A stretch of 64,000 nucleotides of DNA from Rhizopus sp. PT2906 (GCA_025529335.1 JAMYHX010000359.1:1-64000); one strand, 5' to 3'. Positions 1-12,931 are shown, numbered from the stretch's first letter. Numbers and translations are program-made. Notes: generated from the sequence alone by a model not told the origin.

Positions 1-1153
1 GACGAAAAAGCTAAAGAGAATTGATGATCACAACATCAAAGAATAAATGGTCACTTCAAGAATTTAAAGCTCAGAAAGAAGGGCAAAATAAGAGCATGCG
101 AGGAACATTTACGTCATGTGTTGGTAGTTTAGCAAGGAGCTACACACGCAATGAACATAGTCTCTCCCATTCTTGACTGTAACCTTATGATACCGTATTT
201 TTATTAATGATTGACGTTAATTTTATAAAATATTGTCATGTCAAAAGAGGAAGAAAATGAGTACATGTAGAAGAGAGAGAAAAAGTATGTTGGTATTATA
301 GCATATATATATTCTAATGTTAGTCTTACTACCACCGAGATGCAATCTGGGGGAGGGTAGTGAGCCATATTCTTTTTGTATTTGTTATTACTCTGATAAC
401 ATTACAATGGTTTCCATACGACATCTAAATTTGGAAAGCACGACATTCTGTCTCATTGTTTTTTGGAAATACAGTAGAGCGTGTATTTGACAAACCATTC
501 ACTTTTTGTATCTTGACTTTACATCATTCAACCCATTAGCGCGTATTCTTTTGTCGCTTTTCATCACATCTGCAACTTTTTAAAACCAGCATCTAAAATT
601 AACATGCACGTCATGGCAATACAGTAAAATGAGATTTATTATGTGTTTTATACACCATTTTTTCAACTATTGTAAATAGGGCACAAATATAATGATTTGT
701 CGTTTTAGGCAATTACCCTGGCATTGCTTGCCCTTTCACCTTGGCTACAATTTACTGCTATTCCTCCCATTTTGTTATCAAGCACAGGGGGGGGGGAGAG
801 CTCGTTCACAATAAGATATAATTTCTCAACCTCCCCTTTTTTTTCTATGATCATGAGCGGAGGAAGAAGTGCTGAAGGTATTCTCGCTCTCTCTCCGTGA
901 TCTATAGCCAAGTCACCCAAAGTACTTTATATGGTATTTTTGTCATTAGCAACAAAGGGGAAAACTCAATTCAGATTATCATCATTTTCTTTATTTGTTT
1001 GCTTGCATTTATAAATGAAAGCATCAATACAAAGGAGGGAGTGCCTCGACTCTCGTAAGGGATACACAAATAATTTTTTAAACATCCGCTGCAAATTGGT
1101 TTTGTAGTTCTACAGTTTTTGGTCCTTTTTCCCTTTTTATTGATTGCAAACAA
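1..1153. other. Intergenic, upstream of the AGC kinase
   Basis: No convincing gene was seen. The reading frames on the minus strand over 705-920 and 971-1585 have no recognisable domain, and the second overlaps the kinase exon. A G-rich run lies near 786-798. Part of a neighbouring gene's flank or the kinase promoter and leader probably lies here. Confidence 0.5.
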
Positions 1154-2947
1154 ATGTCTATTGTTTATTCCTCTGACACTGACACCTGCATCTCTCCTCC
1201 GCCTCCAACTCACTATAAACTGAGTTGCCATAGCAACAATAGTGTTCACAGTGATGCCTCCACTGCATTTACCGTACCAGACAATTTCCAGGTATCGAAG
1301 CCTGAAAAGACTCCAAAATCGAACTCTTGGTTCAGTACAACAGCGTTTAGACCCAATAACAACAAAGCAATCCGCAGAGTGGCCTCTGCTCCCAATGCAA
1401 AGGAAGATATTTATAAAATCCAACTTCAACAAAAACAAGATCAGACGGAGCGAAAAAAAGTATGCAGAAGGACTTATTCGACCGCTAGTATAAAAATAAA
1501 ACAACTTCAAGTGGGACCAGCCAGCTTTGTCAAGGTGAGGATGCTGGGAAAAGGAGATGTTGGTAAAGTATACATGGTTAGACAAAAGGGAACAGATAAA
1601 CTATTTGCAATGAAAGGTAAAAAGCTTTTCATTATTTATGGATTAAAAATAATAACAAACTCCCTAGTTTTATCAAAGAAGGAAATGATTAAAAGAAACA
1701 AGATTAAACGTGCTTTAGCAGAACAAGAGATCTTGATGACCTCCAACCATCCCTTTATTGTCACACTGTATCACTGCTTCCAGAGTCAAGATTACCTTTA
1801 TTTTGTCATGGAATATTGTATGGGCGGAGAATTCTTTCGAGGTACATACTTGTATGCTTCACAAAAGGGAGTATATCTCATCTTGTTTATATCTTTATAG
1901 CCTTACAATTAAGACCAGGAAAGTGTCTAAGTGAAGAAGGAGCCAAGTTTTATGCAGCTGAAGTTACTGCAGCTTTAGAATATCTCCACCTCCAAGGCCA
2001 TATCTATAGAGATTTGAAACCCGAAAGTAATATCAGACAGTTGCGATCATTGCCACTGGATACTCACTCTCTTATATAGATATATTACTACATCAAAGTG
2101 GACATATCATGTTGACTGATTTTGACCTAAGCAAAGGATCTACTCCTCCTGGTCGCCCTGGTGTCGTCTTATCTAAATCACCCAATCAGGTTAATAGACT
2201 ACGTTTTACCAATGAACTCTATATTGACATCTTTATAACAGCCACCTGTGATCAACACTAAAAACTGTGTCATGGGTCTACGTACAAATAGCTTTGTTGG
2301 CACCGAAGAGTATATTGCACCTGAAGTCATCAAAGGCTGTGGCCACTCTAGTGCTGTTGATTGGTGGACATTAGGTATCTTGATTTATGAAATGCTGGTA
2401 ATACAAATATCAAAAATGGAGAGAGAGATGATATTAACTATCTTCACAGTATGGTACGACTCCCTTCAAAGGATCGGGTCGCAATGACACCTTTTCTAGA
2501 GTCTTACATATGGATGTTCACTTCCCTCATCAGCCTGCGCCCTACAGCGGAAGCATATCAAGTAATGCAAAGAGTTTGATTCGTAAACTTTTATGCAAAG
2601 ATGATAATCATCGGCTTGGATCCCGCGCAGGCGCGGCAGATGTTAAACAGCATTCATTTTTCAAAAACATCAACTTTGCGCTATTAAGAAACATGACACC
2701 ACCCATCAAGCCTGCAGTTCAAAAACCAAACGGAATAGACGCCATTAATTTTAGAAAGATGCAAGAAAGCATTAGTCTTGATTTAGAAGTAGATGGGTTA
2801 AAAATGGTCAACACAGTAGAAAAGACCAATCCTTTTGAGAAGTTTGATTCACGTAAGTGTAAAATATATCTAATATTTGATGATGTACTCATTTTGAATA
2901 TAGTGACACTCTACCATGATGGTGACTCTGATACAGAAACAGATTAA
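1154..2947 (+). CDS. AGC-family serine/threonine kinase, Fpk1/Nrc-2 type
   Basis: A spliced kinase gene. The low-complexity N-terminal region (about residues 1-115) precedes a full kinase domain. A glycine loop (LGKGDVGKVY) is followed by the AMK lysine, which is completed across intron 1617-1667. The catalytic loop YRDLKPEN spans intron 2027-2079. The metal-binding motif is DFD (TDFDLSK), as is usual in the Fpk1/Nrc-2/phototropin branch, rather than DFG. An insert follows, then GTEEYIAPEV and the C-lobe. A final intron after 2850 joins GAT TCA C to TG ACA, so the tail reads KFDSLTLYHDGDSDTETD. In yeasts this family phosphorylates phospholipid flippases and affects polarity and membrane asymmetry; that role is inferred from the family. 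The ATG at 1154 is the first in frame; an extra upstream exon cannot be excluded. Confidence 0.9.
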
Positions 2948-3086
2948 CTTTTAATTCCTCAACTACAAGCATACCCTTTCTCTCTCCTTTTTTTTTCTTT
3001 ATTATAATTTCATACCAGTCCATTTCTTTTATTATTAATATGTAACAGTATTATAAATTACTAATAGGCTTAGTGCAATAGTAAAC

Positions 3087-5561
3087 TTAACTAATTATTA
3101 ATCTTTTTTGGCATTGTCTTCTTTTGCTAATTGAACAAACAGCTGATGGAATATCCCAATGGAAGGCTGGATATTTATCTACAGGTATCAAGCTATCTCG
3201 TACATGTGTCGCTTTATATTGTTCGCATGTCGACATCTCCTTGTCCAATTCCATACTGCTAGATGACACTGTAAGAGCACTTTCTCCTTGAAGAGGCGGT
3301 AACTGTCCAAAGTTGGACTGAAGTAGTAGCTGTCTGACTTCCGGGTTGGCAATGGAGCAAAAATGCCATTCAATATCGGTTCCGGCATATTTTTCCATTG
3401 CAAGCTTAAGAGAGATCAAAGCGTGTAGTGCAGTAAAGTCGATACGGTAGACCGAAGAAAAATCAAAGAGAACGACCTCGAGACATGGCCTTGATGTATC
3501 AGAGCCCATGGTATTCTTTGATGTGACCTCATTCCATGGCCGCTCGTCCGAATCTGTGGCCGCTATTTCGTTGTTGGGTCTTGTGCGCAATTTGACAATG
3601 TCCAGAATACGCTCTGTGACCCAGTTTGCATTCAGGTACAAAATCGATTGTGTCGGTTTGATTATTAGGATGCCTTCAGGAAGAAATTCGACCCGGTCCT
3701 TGAAATGTATGTCTTGGTCGTCAATGTAGATGTATTGTGCCTCTTCCTCTTTTTGTAAGGGAGATTCATTCAAGAGCGTTGTCAAAGATTTGTTTGTCAA
3801 AGGAGAATCAACATCAAAGCATAGGGGAGCTTTACGATCATGGACATCATTCAACTTGACACGGGAAATGGAGATAACATGGGGACGTGCTGATTTTAAG
3901 AAGAGAAGCAAGAGGTACAAACCTACTGATACGTAGATGGCTGTTTCGATGTCAACAAAGCATGCAATGATAACAGTGATTGAAAAGATGATGAATTCGA
4001 TCATACTGGACCGCCAGAGCGACTTGAAAAACTTGGGGCCGGCCATGAGATCAAGTACGGCATGGATGACGACAGCAGCAAGAATAGATTCAGGAATATA
4101 ATAAAATGCTGGAGTCAACGCGTACAGAGCAAGGACAACAATGACGCCAGAAAAGACACCCGCGATGGGCGTCTTGACACCGGAGCGTGCCATAACAGCG
4201 GTTCGACTGAATGCACCTGTGCTCGGGTATGCACTATGATGTATATACACACAAAAAGTCAGTCATATAGAATGCATATGATTTTATGTAATTTTACCCA
4301 AAGAATGAGTCTACAAGATTACTTAGACCGATGGCAAAGATCTCTTGATTTGGATCGATCGTGTAATTGTTGGTTCGACTAAAGGCTTTGGCAATGGAGA
4401 TGTGCTCCAGAATAAGAATGAGGACGATAGGCGGTAAAGTAACACTTGCATCTTTAAGGACAGTGACGTTAAGACTGGGAATAGCCATGGCATCAAATCC
4501 TGCGGGCACGTCCTTAATGATGCTTATCAGAGGATTGTCTCTATGTTGTCTATTCACCAAATAGGATATCACGGTACCAAAGATGACAATCAACCCACTT
4601 CGCATGATATTTAGCAGAAAGATAGGCTTGCTCAGTTTAGGAAACCGCTTTGAAAGTCGTGAGCTGCTAAACTTGATGCCATACAATATGATCAATGCAA
4701 CAATACCAAATGCAGCGTCAAGTTTAGTCGTACCAATGTTTTTGAAAAATTCGTATAGTATCATGTAATCTGCATCCCGTGAGTCAACTTGTTTGATACC
4801 AAACACTTTGGGCCACTGGCCAAACGAGATGGTTATAGCTGAACCAGTCATGTAGCCCGCAATAACAGGCTCTGGAATGAGCTCGACAAGGATACCCAGC
4901 CGAGTAAGGCTGATGAGTAGTGTAATGACTCCTGCAAAAAGTGATAATGTCACGGCTACCTCAGGGCCGGTTATTTCGGGATGTATCGCTGTTACTTGTT
5001 GAACGGCTTGGCCGACCAGTAGTGACACTATGGCTGCATATGAAAAAAAAAAAAAATACATTGCGTCGTTAGAAAATTGTGTGTGCGGCGCGCATCTATT
5101 ATTGTAACTTACTTATCGGTCCTACACTAATATCCTTGGATGTGCCGAAAAAACAGTACAAAGAAACCCCCACAAAGGAAGTACTAAATTAAGCATATCA
5201 ATCGATCTATTTTTTTCTTTTATGAGTTTCTTTTTTATTTACTATAATCCGTATTGTGGGTCAAGGTTTGCAATCTTGGCATAGGCAATGCCTTGAGGAA
5301 CAATAAGCATGCCTACGGTAATACCTGCAATCATGTCTTGAACTAGCCACTACATATGCGTATTAATATTCTAATCTGCACTTTCATAAAGAAAAACAAA
5401 CTCACTGATAGCCTATACTGATGTATCCATTGTGCGATAGGAACTAGGTTAATCAAATAGTTGCTTGTTGCTTTAGGTAATTGATGAAACATGATTGCAG
5501 TTCGTTCTTTCAACGTCGGCTTCGCGTAATCGATTATAATGGGGTCGTTTGGCGCAGTCAT
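3087..5561 (-). CDS. SulP-family sulfate permease with STAS domain
   Basis: A multi-exon minus-strand gene starting with MTAPNDPIII at 5561. Exon 2 (about 5240-5350) carries the SulP signature DMIAGITVGMLIVPQGIAYA. The next small exon (about 5110-5190) encodes CFFGTSKDISVGPI. The long exons at 4294-5040 and 3087-4230 supply the remaining membrane segments, including GYMTGSAITISFGQ and STGAFSRTAVMARSGVKTP. A cytoplasmic STAS domain closes the protein, with the conserved stretch LFDFSSVYRIDFTALHAL. This is the Sul1/Sul2 type of plasma-membrane high-affinity sulfate/H+ symporter, though SulP proteins can carry other anions. The gene looks intact. Its 3' end converges on the kinase gene only 140 bp away, while a 2.3-kb non-coding space lies upstream of its start. 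Confidence 0.92.
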
Positions 5562-7845
5562 GATAATATATATTATTTAACGTTGATCGTCTACAATAAA
5601 ATTGAAAGCAGTTTTCAAGAGAGAGCAGTAGATGTCTATAAAGATATTTGATGTATGCGTCAAAGGGTTATCCTAAAGAAGTAAACTGTGTTAATTTAAA
5701 AAAAATAAGAAAAAAAAAGGGAGGAATCCAGGGGAGAATGCACTCTTATTTTATATTTAATGACGCTTCAATCCGCAGTTTTCTTTAATTATGAGGGGTT
5801 TTGATATATCGATGACAAGGGATAGCGGATTTCGCTATAAAAACAGGACTATTATTGATCATAGACCATAAACCCGACTTTCCCTCAAACACAGTTATCT
5901 CTCTCTCTCTCTCAAACATTGACTGTCACCTTGCATACAAATGCTTTTGTTTGAACTAGTGTCTATAGTCGGTTTTTTCTGCCATCGCTTGTTACTTTCT
6001 TTATATTTCCAAGATTCTATCTCATCCCTCATCTTCTAATTTGATGTGTTCCCCAAAAGAATACAAACTTATAGTCTCTTTATCTCCCCTCTCTTTTATT
6101 CAGGATTACTTTATCGTTGTTGTATTTTTTTTTTTTTACAGCAATAACCACACCAAATGAGTTGCCGTTTTATTCTATAGGACGTCATAGATACCTGCAA
6201 ATAGATCTAGTATGATGCGTATAAAAATAACAATTAGCGCCATACACTATCAAGTGATTATGATACATACTGCTGATGGGTACACCTTTGTGCGATAATG
6301 CGTTCTATACATTCTCTGTCATATTGATTATACACGCAGGAGCAAAGAAAAAGAGATGTTAACACGATAAAAACCATATGCACGTTACGTGATACAACCA
6401 TTCGGCATACTTTGTGATTTTTTTAAGTGTTGACCATATTACCTTTACATATACGTCCTTTTCCTAAATCAATGTCATTTCCGTTCCCAAAATGACCCTC
6501 ATTAGATACGTGAGAGAGCATGGTTCTCCATATCAGTATGAAATGTAATTATTACCATGAGGGAGTTCTCTAAATTGCTTATTATACAGAAAAATATAGA
6601 ATGATCATGGATGCATCTGATGCCATTGGATGCAACTTGAAACACTCACTGTCATTGATCAAGGGAAGAAAAAGCATGTCACTACACAGATGCAAGCAAA
6701 AGAGCTATAGCTGAACATTATCTCTTGAAGACTACGATGGATGATATGGACAAGTAATGAAAAGATGTTATTAATATGTATTGATCCTATATTATTATTA
6801 CCCCCTATTCAAGTTATTTGACTGTTTGCTTCAAAGCATTCAATAGCTCAAGGTTAAAATGTTCTGAGAATTATTCTCGTACAGAGATGTGCACATACAT
6901 AATGAACCCCCTTTATTTCTTTATTAATTATCAAAGGTACATGAAACATAAAGACCAAATATTGCAACTATTAAGGGGATAAATATAGTGATGCATTAAA
7001 AAATTAAAGCTGTTTAATGTAAATAGCCGCCTTGCATAGAGGCCTCTGTAGTCAGCTGTAAAAAAGGCGAGACGGCCTGTTGAACTTTAGATAAGAGCGA
7101 TGCGTTATACATACATACTCTAGGCATGCTTGAAGTGCATCTAATGGATTCACTTTATCTGTTAATTCGTCTGAGCAATTGTTACACTGACCGTATTCAC
7201 GTGATAAAACTGTATGTTGCCAATGCTACAGGACAAAGTGAGGTGTTTGTTATTATCAAAGGCACAGACAGGTCAATATGCAGATCAAAGTATAAGCCTT
7301 AGAATATTAAAAATTTTGTGGTCATGGCTTGAACGATACTTTATTTCAATTAAGCCATAATATTTAACTATTTCATAGGCTTGACATGTACCAAAAGTGA
7401 GGTGTTACTGATAGATAATGTGAATACTCAATTGGCTTTAAAAAACAGGGTCAATTAAACTAAGTCAGATGAAGCAAACAAAGTTTAATATTCCAAATTA
7501 GTGTATAAACAATTGCAGAAATTGCCTAGTACAAATTGAGCCTCATCTTTCTTTTTCACATGTGTCATTTTGAGCAAGAAGCAAGGGATATAAGCATCTA
7601 TTTGTTGATCTCTCTCTCTCCAACATGAATCTATTTTCTTTTCCGTGTTGCTGTTGTTTGCGGATAATGTCATGCACTGTCTATTTTGTTAAAGACAGAG
7701 TTTTCCTTATGAGAGAAGCAGGTTAAATGTATAACTTTATTTAGAATTCGAATATTTGGAATTGTTACTCAAAGGATTATAGACAGAAATGATATAAAAT
7801 AAAGGCTTTTTGATTTATTGTAAATAATTATATCGAGTCAACTCT
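5562..7845. other. Long intergenic region between sulfate permease and Rho1 genes
   Basis: No protein gene was recognised in 2.3 kb. It must contain the sulfate permease promoter (minus strand) and the Rho1 3' flank. A TATAAAA box on the plus strand at 5836-5842 is followed by a CT-rich leader and possible splice signals (see separate entry). A short inverted repeat, CCCTCAT and ATGAGGG, sits near 6494-6565. The rest is AT-rich sequence without visible structure. Confidence 0.5.
5836..6200 (+). other. Possible small transcript with TATA box and poly-T acceptor
   Basis: A TATAAAA box at 5836-5842 is followed by CT-rich DNA, a 32-codon reading frame beginning at the ATG at 5941, and a strong acceptor-like poly-T tract ending in ACAG near 6141. 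No protein family is recognised. The arrangement resembles the TATA/CT-rich/poly-T layout near 44.9-46.1 kb, so a short spliced transcript divergent from the sulfate permease is possible. The evidence is only motif-level. Confidence 0.2.
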
Positions 7846-8610
7846 TTACAAAACAACACACTTTCCTTTTCCTTTTTTTCCAGTGGCCTTTCGAACATTC
7901 AAGGCAGCTCTTGCTGCTTGTTGAAATGTTTCCTGCACGCCTTCGCCTGTCTTTGCCGAGGTTTCAATGTACATATGAGCACCAATCTTTCGTGCAACAT
8001 CCCTGCCCTAAGAATAAAATTATCCATTTTTGTTTGCCTTTGTCGCTATATATAATTTATTTCCTTTTTACCTCATCTGTTGTTACTGGTTTTTGGTTAG
8101 TCTTTCTCAATTCTTCAATCTTTGCAGGATCATCTCTCAAGTCCTTCTTTGTGCCAACCAACAAGAACGGAATTCCTGGACAAAAGTGCAGTACTTCAGA
8201 TATCCACTGTAAACAAAGGGTGAGAAAAAATAAAAAGAGCGCAAGGTCAATAGTGTACCTTTTCTTGGACATTGTCCAATGTATCAGGGGAATCAATAGA
8301 GAAACAGACAAGGATGACATGAGAATCAGGATAGGATAATGGACGTAAACGGTCATAATCTTCTTGACCAGCTGTATCCCATAATGCTAACTCAACATTT
8401 TTACCATCTACTTCTATATCTGCTACGTAACTTTCAAATACAGTAGGAATATACGCCTATATGAGTATAAGTAAATGCTCCCTCTTTTTTCCTTAGGATA
8501 TCACTTACTTCAGGAAAGGTTCCTCTTGCAAATACAATCAACAGACAGGTCTTACCACAGGCACCATCACCAACAATTACAAGCTTTGCTCTGATATCAT
8601 TCATAGTCAT
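7846..8610 (-). CDS. rho1: Rho-family small GTPase, Rho1-like
   Basis: Four exons from ATG at 8610. The G1 P-loop is VGDGACGKTCLL, the effector region reads TFPEAYIPTVFESYVADIEV, the switch II motif is WDTAGQEDYDRLRPL, and the G4 motif is VGTKKDL. The protein ends KKGKGKCVVL, a CAAX box with terminal leucine that predicts geranylgeranylation and membrane anchoring. Splicing after residues PE, NVQEK and TTDE keeps the frame. Rho1 proteins activate glucan synthase, protein kinase C and actin polarity at growing tips; that role follows from the family. The close match to Rho1 in the switch regions favours Rho1 over Cdc42 or Rac, but another RhoA-like paralogue is possible. Confidence 0.93.
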
Positions 8611-9697
8611 TGTTAAAAATTATGCTCTTTTATATTAAAAAGTAGAAAAGATATAAGAAAAAGGAATAAGAGAAAGGAATATGAAGAAGAAGAGAAAAAA
8701 AAAGGGGGGGAAGAGAGAGAAGAAAAAAGCAAGAAAATAATATCCAAAGTGGCACTTCAAGTATACCCAAATCAAGTAAGCCGCTTCAAGCTGCAGTGAT
8801 TTGTGTGTATTCATTTTGAATCTCAGCAAAGGCAAGAATCGTATGAGATTGTATCTGCTTTGAATGCTATTTTCATCAAGGGCTCTTGTAGTTTTAGTAA
8901 ACAGTTCTTCTTTACATAAAGGGAATTGCTTATAATAGTGGAACTTTGTTCCTTGTCTTGATAAAGATGTTATAGGTATGATTTGTATTTAACTCTTTTT
9001 GATCAGATATGTCATACACTCTTAATCAAGGAGATGCTTTCTTTATAATCAAAGACTGCTATTGTCATGATCCACCATTTAGTTGTTGTATATGATGCAT
9101 AGATCAATTTAATTGTTACAGCCAGTCTTACCTTTTGCTTTTTGAGCTTGTCGTCATCTTTGTAATTGTTGAATTCATTTGCCTTTAGTATAACCGTATC
9201 ATCTATACGCGTATATACGTTGCCCTCATACTTTGTCTAGACTTAATTACTGTATTCTTCAAAGAAAGAGTCGTCCGGTATAAAAGACTCAGCTTAATGC
9301 CAAACTTTCTTAAAAACGTGGGAGACACTTGAAAATAGTAAAACGTGTGTGTAGGTTATGCATTAAAAAAAAAAACTGGATCAAGAACACCCTAAGCAGC
9401 ACATATCTAGACACAATTCATTATCAACAAGTTATAGTCGATTTCGCCACCAAATTAAAAACGGATAGCTTACACCTCTACCATTGTCTCCCCTGAACAG
9501 TAGCTAGAAATAATCACGATGCATGTTTTCTGACAAAGCACATTGTTAATGAAACTTTTATGTAAGTTGTATTTTAAGTGAAAGAGAAAAAAAAAACTTG
9601 TTTATGTCAACAATAACCCAATTTTTACGTGTCGCGATTGTTACTTTACAATTTGTCGTCACGTCTTGGTATTCTCTCTTTCCCTCCCTCCTTCGAA
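8611..9697. other. Divergent intergenic region, Rho1 / unknown gene
   Basis: This is the shared upstream region of the Rho1 gene (minus) and the gene starting at 9698 (plus). A purine-rich stretch at about 8635-8735 would be a CT-rich 5' leader on the Rho1 transcript. Nothing else was recognised. Confidence 0.5.
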
Positions 9698-10921
9698 ATG
9701 TCAAGTTTTACTATAAAGACAACATTTAAAAATATGCCAAATTCAGAATATAGTGATGAATTTACTGAAACTGAAGACAACGAGTACGAACCAATTCAAG
9801 TAACAAGCTGGGGAAGTGCAGCACCCTCCAACTGGGATTCACTTGTAGATACTTCTATCAAACTAAAGCCAGGTGGAGTAGGGACAGGAAATCTTCATCG
9901 AAAAGGATCTAATTATGTGCCGATATCAGAAGCAGAGGTTCTATCACGACGACTTAGAAATCCACCGCCTGGTCAAGGAAAGAATAATAATAAAAATAAA
10001 AAGAGAGGGAAAAAAGTAAAAGTGCCAATGACCAGTGTAAGGACAGAACCTATAATTTCAACAAGAACAAATGGATCAGGATGGGGAAATGTAGCGCAAT
10101 TGACTTGTACACCATTTTGGTTAGATAAATCGCAACTAACACCACCTAATCTACCTGCGTCCACAAAACATAATTGGCGAAAGCACCGAACCATCAATTT
10201 ACATCACAAAGAGCAACAACAACAACAACAACAACAACTAAATATTCCTCGTGATACCAATAATGGTCACGATACGTCTTCTACTACTGATACTGATGTA
10301 TGGGAGTTTTCTTCTTCGGCCCTGTCAGAATCTAAACCCATCAGTCAGCCTACAGCTCCAGCATCATTTAAAGAAGCATGGTGTGCCAATGATGACAAGT
10401 CGTCTAGTGTTACTGTGGATAAAACAAAATGGAATATACATGCACAAGAGTTTACTATGGATAAGAAAAAATTGAATATACACGCGCAAGAGTTTACTTT
10501 ACATAAACCCACCTCGCATAATAATGCTATAAACCATGCACCCAGTACTTCTTCAAACTTAGTACAAAGACAGCCCATGAGAGCCAATATATCTGCAACC
10601 CCGAGCCTTGATACCAATCATTCGATTGATCCTTTGAAAGTCAATCATCACAGTAAAAAGACTGTTGAAAAAGATACCACAAAACAAGTAGCTGAAAAAG
10701 AACTCACTCTTTTTGATAAGCCAGTTTGGTTTAATATAACGATTCAACTTGCTGCTGGCATAAATATCAAACTATGTGTCTACGAGGACTCAGAGCCTAC
10801 AGATATCGTCAACACATTTATGAAATATCACCACATCACAGCCAATGACACAGCCAGAAAAGGAATCATTAAAACACTTGAAAAACTGATTAAAGTAAGA
10901 AAGGAAACCATACAGCAATAA
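9698..10921 (+). CDS. Uncharacterised protein with poly-Q, internal repeat and C-terminal folded domain
   Basis: An intronless frame of 407 codons. I start it at the ATG at 9698 (MSSFTIKTTF); the frame is open further upstream but only from a GTG. The N-terminal half is hydrophilic and low in complexity, with a KNNNKNKKRGKKVKV basic patch (nuclear localisation-like) and a run of nine glutamines at about 10214-10240. A 13-residue unit with core NIHAQEFT occurs twice in tandem (about 10429-10507). The last 70 residues, from KPVWFNITIQL to the end, look folded: a beta-rich stretch with VYEDSEPTDIVNTF followed by a lysine-rich helix. This resembles short ubiquitin-like or interaction modules at fungal protein C-termini, but I cannot name the family. 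Function unknown. Confidence 0.75.
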   Translation: MSSFTIKTTFKNMPNSEYSDEFTETEDNEYEPIQVTSWGSAAPSNWDSLVDTSIKLKPGGVGTGNLHRKGSNYVPISEAEVLSRRLRNPPPGQGKNNNKNKKRGKKVKVPMTSVRTEPIISTRTNGSGWGNVAQLTCTPFWLDKSQLTPPNLPASTKHNWRKHRTINLHHKEQQQQQQQQLNIPRDTNNGHDTSSTTDTDVWEFSSSALSESKPISQPTAPASFKEAWCANDDKSSSVTVDKTKWNIHAQEFTMDKKKLNIHAQEFTLHKPTSHNNAINHAPSTSSNLVQRQPMRANISATPSLDTNHSIDPLKVNHHSKKTVEKDTTKQVAEKELTLFDKPVWFNITIQLAAGINIKLCVYEDSEPTDIVNTFMKYHHITANDTARKGIIKTLEKLIKVRKETIQQ

Positions 10922-10996
10922 ATCTTCAGCAATAGGAGTTTACTACATTTATGTGTGTGGTATTTTATTTTATTGACATGGTATAGTTCTATATTT

Positions 10997-12931
10997 TTAC
11001 ATTGCTCTACAGCTAAAGTCTAGCCACCACAAAGATCCGCCTTTGCCTCCATAGATAAGCCCCATGGTTCCCATGGCTAATCTTGATCTAACAAAATCGT
11101 AGCCATCTGATAAATCATCATCCTCTCTGCCATGTTGGCTATTATCTTCCATCCATGTTTGGTGTGTATCATTCATACACAAAGCACTGCTTACTCTCGC
11201 TGCTGTTGTACCGTTTAGAGCATAGAGGGCGATATCACCATGCCTGTTGACTGTAGCAATCCTATCCTGATGAATAGCTACACTGACTATTTCAGCGGCA
11301 GCAGGACCTAGAGGTGTCGTACGAATAGAGTGTATGAGTTTGGGCCCTTGATCAAAATTTGGCAAACATATTTGTTCTTCTTCTTGTTGCTTTGTTTTGC
11401 TCAGTTGTCTAATATATTGATCTGTTTTCATCTGACATGCGTATCCGTAATCGTTATAAGACGAGTGTCTTCGAATACTTGTCAACTTATGCGAGGACTT
11501 TTTCGAGTTGGATGTATTGACTGACTTTGATGAGGATAGTTTCAGGTTTTGGTGGTCACTTGTCGTTGTTTTAATGCCTAACAAGTGAATGAAGGCGGTG
11601 GAAAATCTTTTACGAGATGGAGCCAGAGGAACCGAGATGGATGGTGCAAGTTTGATGTTGTCTTGCTCTTGTCGAATAGATGGGTCCCATTGATAATGAT
11701 GAATGCGACGAGAAGCGTGAGGGGCTATCACGACACTAAGAGAGCCATCGTACTCAACACAGGGTATACTGCAAGGACTCATATAGTGTGTAGCTGCTGC
11801 ATACTTGGTGCAATCAAATATATCAAAAATGTGCAGTAATCCGTCTGTGCTGAAGGTGATGAGGTTATCACCTGATAAAAATACACGATGAGGTTGATTA
11901 TCAAATGCCTAGACACATTGCTAAAATCAATATTGTGTATACGACAGCAATCAATACTTACCCTACTCGATAACCTGATCCCTTTTCGCCAGTTCCATAT
12001 AAACACTGCTGATGGTTTCCTACCAGCAACAGCAAAATAGTCTTGATTGACAGCAATTGAGTCAGGAATGAACCAAGGATGACTTCCACCTTTGAGTACT
12101 TGAATTGGATCATGATTTGATCCTTTGTTTATATCAAAAAACATGCACCTTCTAGCCCTTATAGTTTAGCATCTTTTTGTTGTATAGCGGCTTATCTATA
12201 TAACTTACGATCCTCTTTGAGCAATCACTAGGATATGAATATGAGGCAACACATCAATGCATTCTACGATATTTTGAGTTGACGATGGATCACCAAAGTA
12301 CCATTGTAGTTTGAATACGAATCCATTATCTGATGTATACTCGTAAAGCTTCACCACATTATTCTCTGTCAGAGTGACTAACAAATGATCTCTTAGTTTA
12401 ACAGAGAGCACTCTACTGCTATCATCATCCTTATTGATCTTGATCACTCTTTGTGTTGCACCCATTCTCCAGTTAGTCAAAGTAATGGCCTGACAATATC
12501 GTTTATGCCATGATAATGAACAAGTCTCTGCTAATTTGGTTGGATTATGCGCATAGATGTCGGTACATCGTGCATTCAAATCTTGAAACCGGCATTTCCA
12601 TAGAGAACTGTCTTGAGTCAAACGATACCAGAGTCGACAAGTCTATAGTATTGGGTTACTTGCTTTTTTTGGGATAAGAATAACCTATTTTTATCTTTTT
12701 GTGTACCAGTTGAACTTTGACCAAGTCTTGAAAGGATAAGAATGAAAATATCTTCAAGATAATTTCTATAGGAAAACTACTCAAGATATCTGTCTGTGGC
12801 TGTTCTCGACAGGGTTCTTTTTGACATTGTTCTTGAACAAGTTCTTTTTCATGATGATGATTGGATAATATGGATAACTTCTTGACCAACAATTGGACTG
12901 ATTTTCTACGTGTCATCAACAAAAGAAACAA
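10997..12931 (-). CDS. F-box protein with WD40-like C-terminal region
   Basis: A minus-strand, multi-exon gene. The F-box lies near residues 45-90: LSSFPIEIILKIFSFLSFQDL continues across the first intron into TCRLWYRLTQDSSLWK, a typical F-box end. Downstream exons (12205-12640, 11779-12150, 10997-11880) encode about 500 residues with diverged beta-propeller-like blades, such as VLSVKLRDHLLVTLTENNVVKLYEY, FAVAGRKPSAVFIWNW and IATVNRHGDIALYAL. A serine/lysine-rich insert interrupts the propeller. By analogy with F-box/WD40 proteins this would be a substrate adaptor of an SCF ubiquitin ligase; its target is unknown. The start is the ATG at 12931 or the in-frame one five codons later. It converges with the upstream gene across only 75 bp. 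Confidence 0.8.

Noticed and set aside
971..1585. Minus-strand frame of about 200 codons
   Set aside because: It overlaps the first exon of the kinase and its sequence is the kinase complement, with no domain.
9629..9697. N-terminal extension of the 9698 gene
   Set aside because: It would need a GTG start; the ATG at 9698 is the first proper start.
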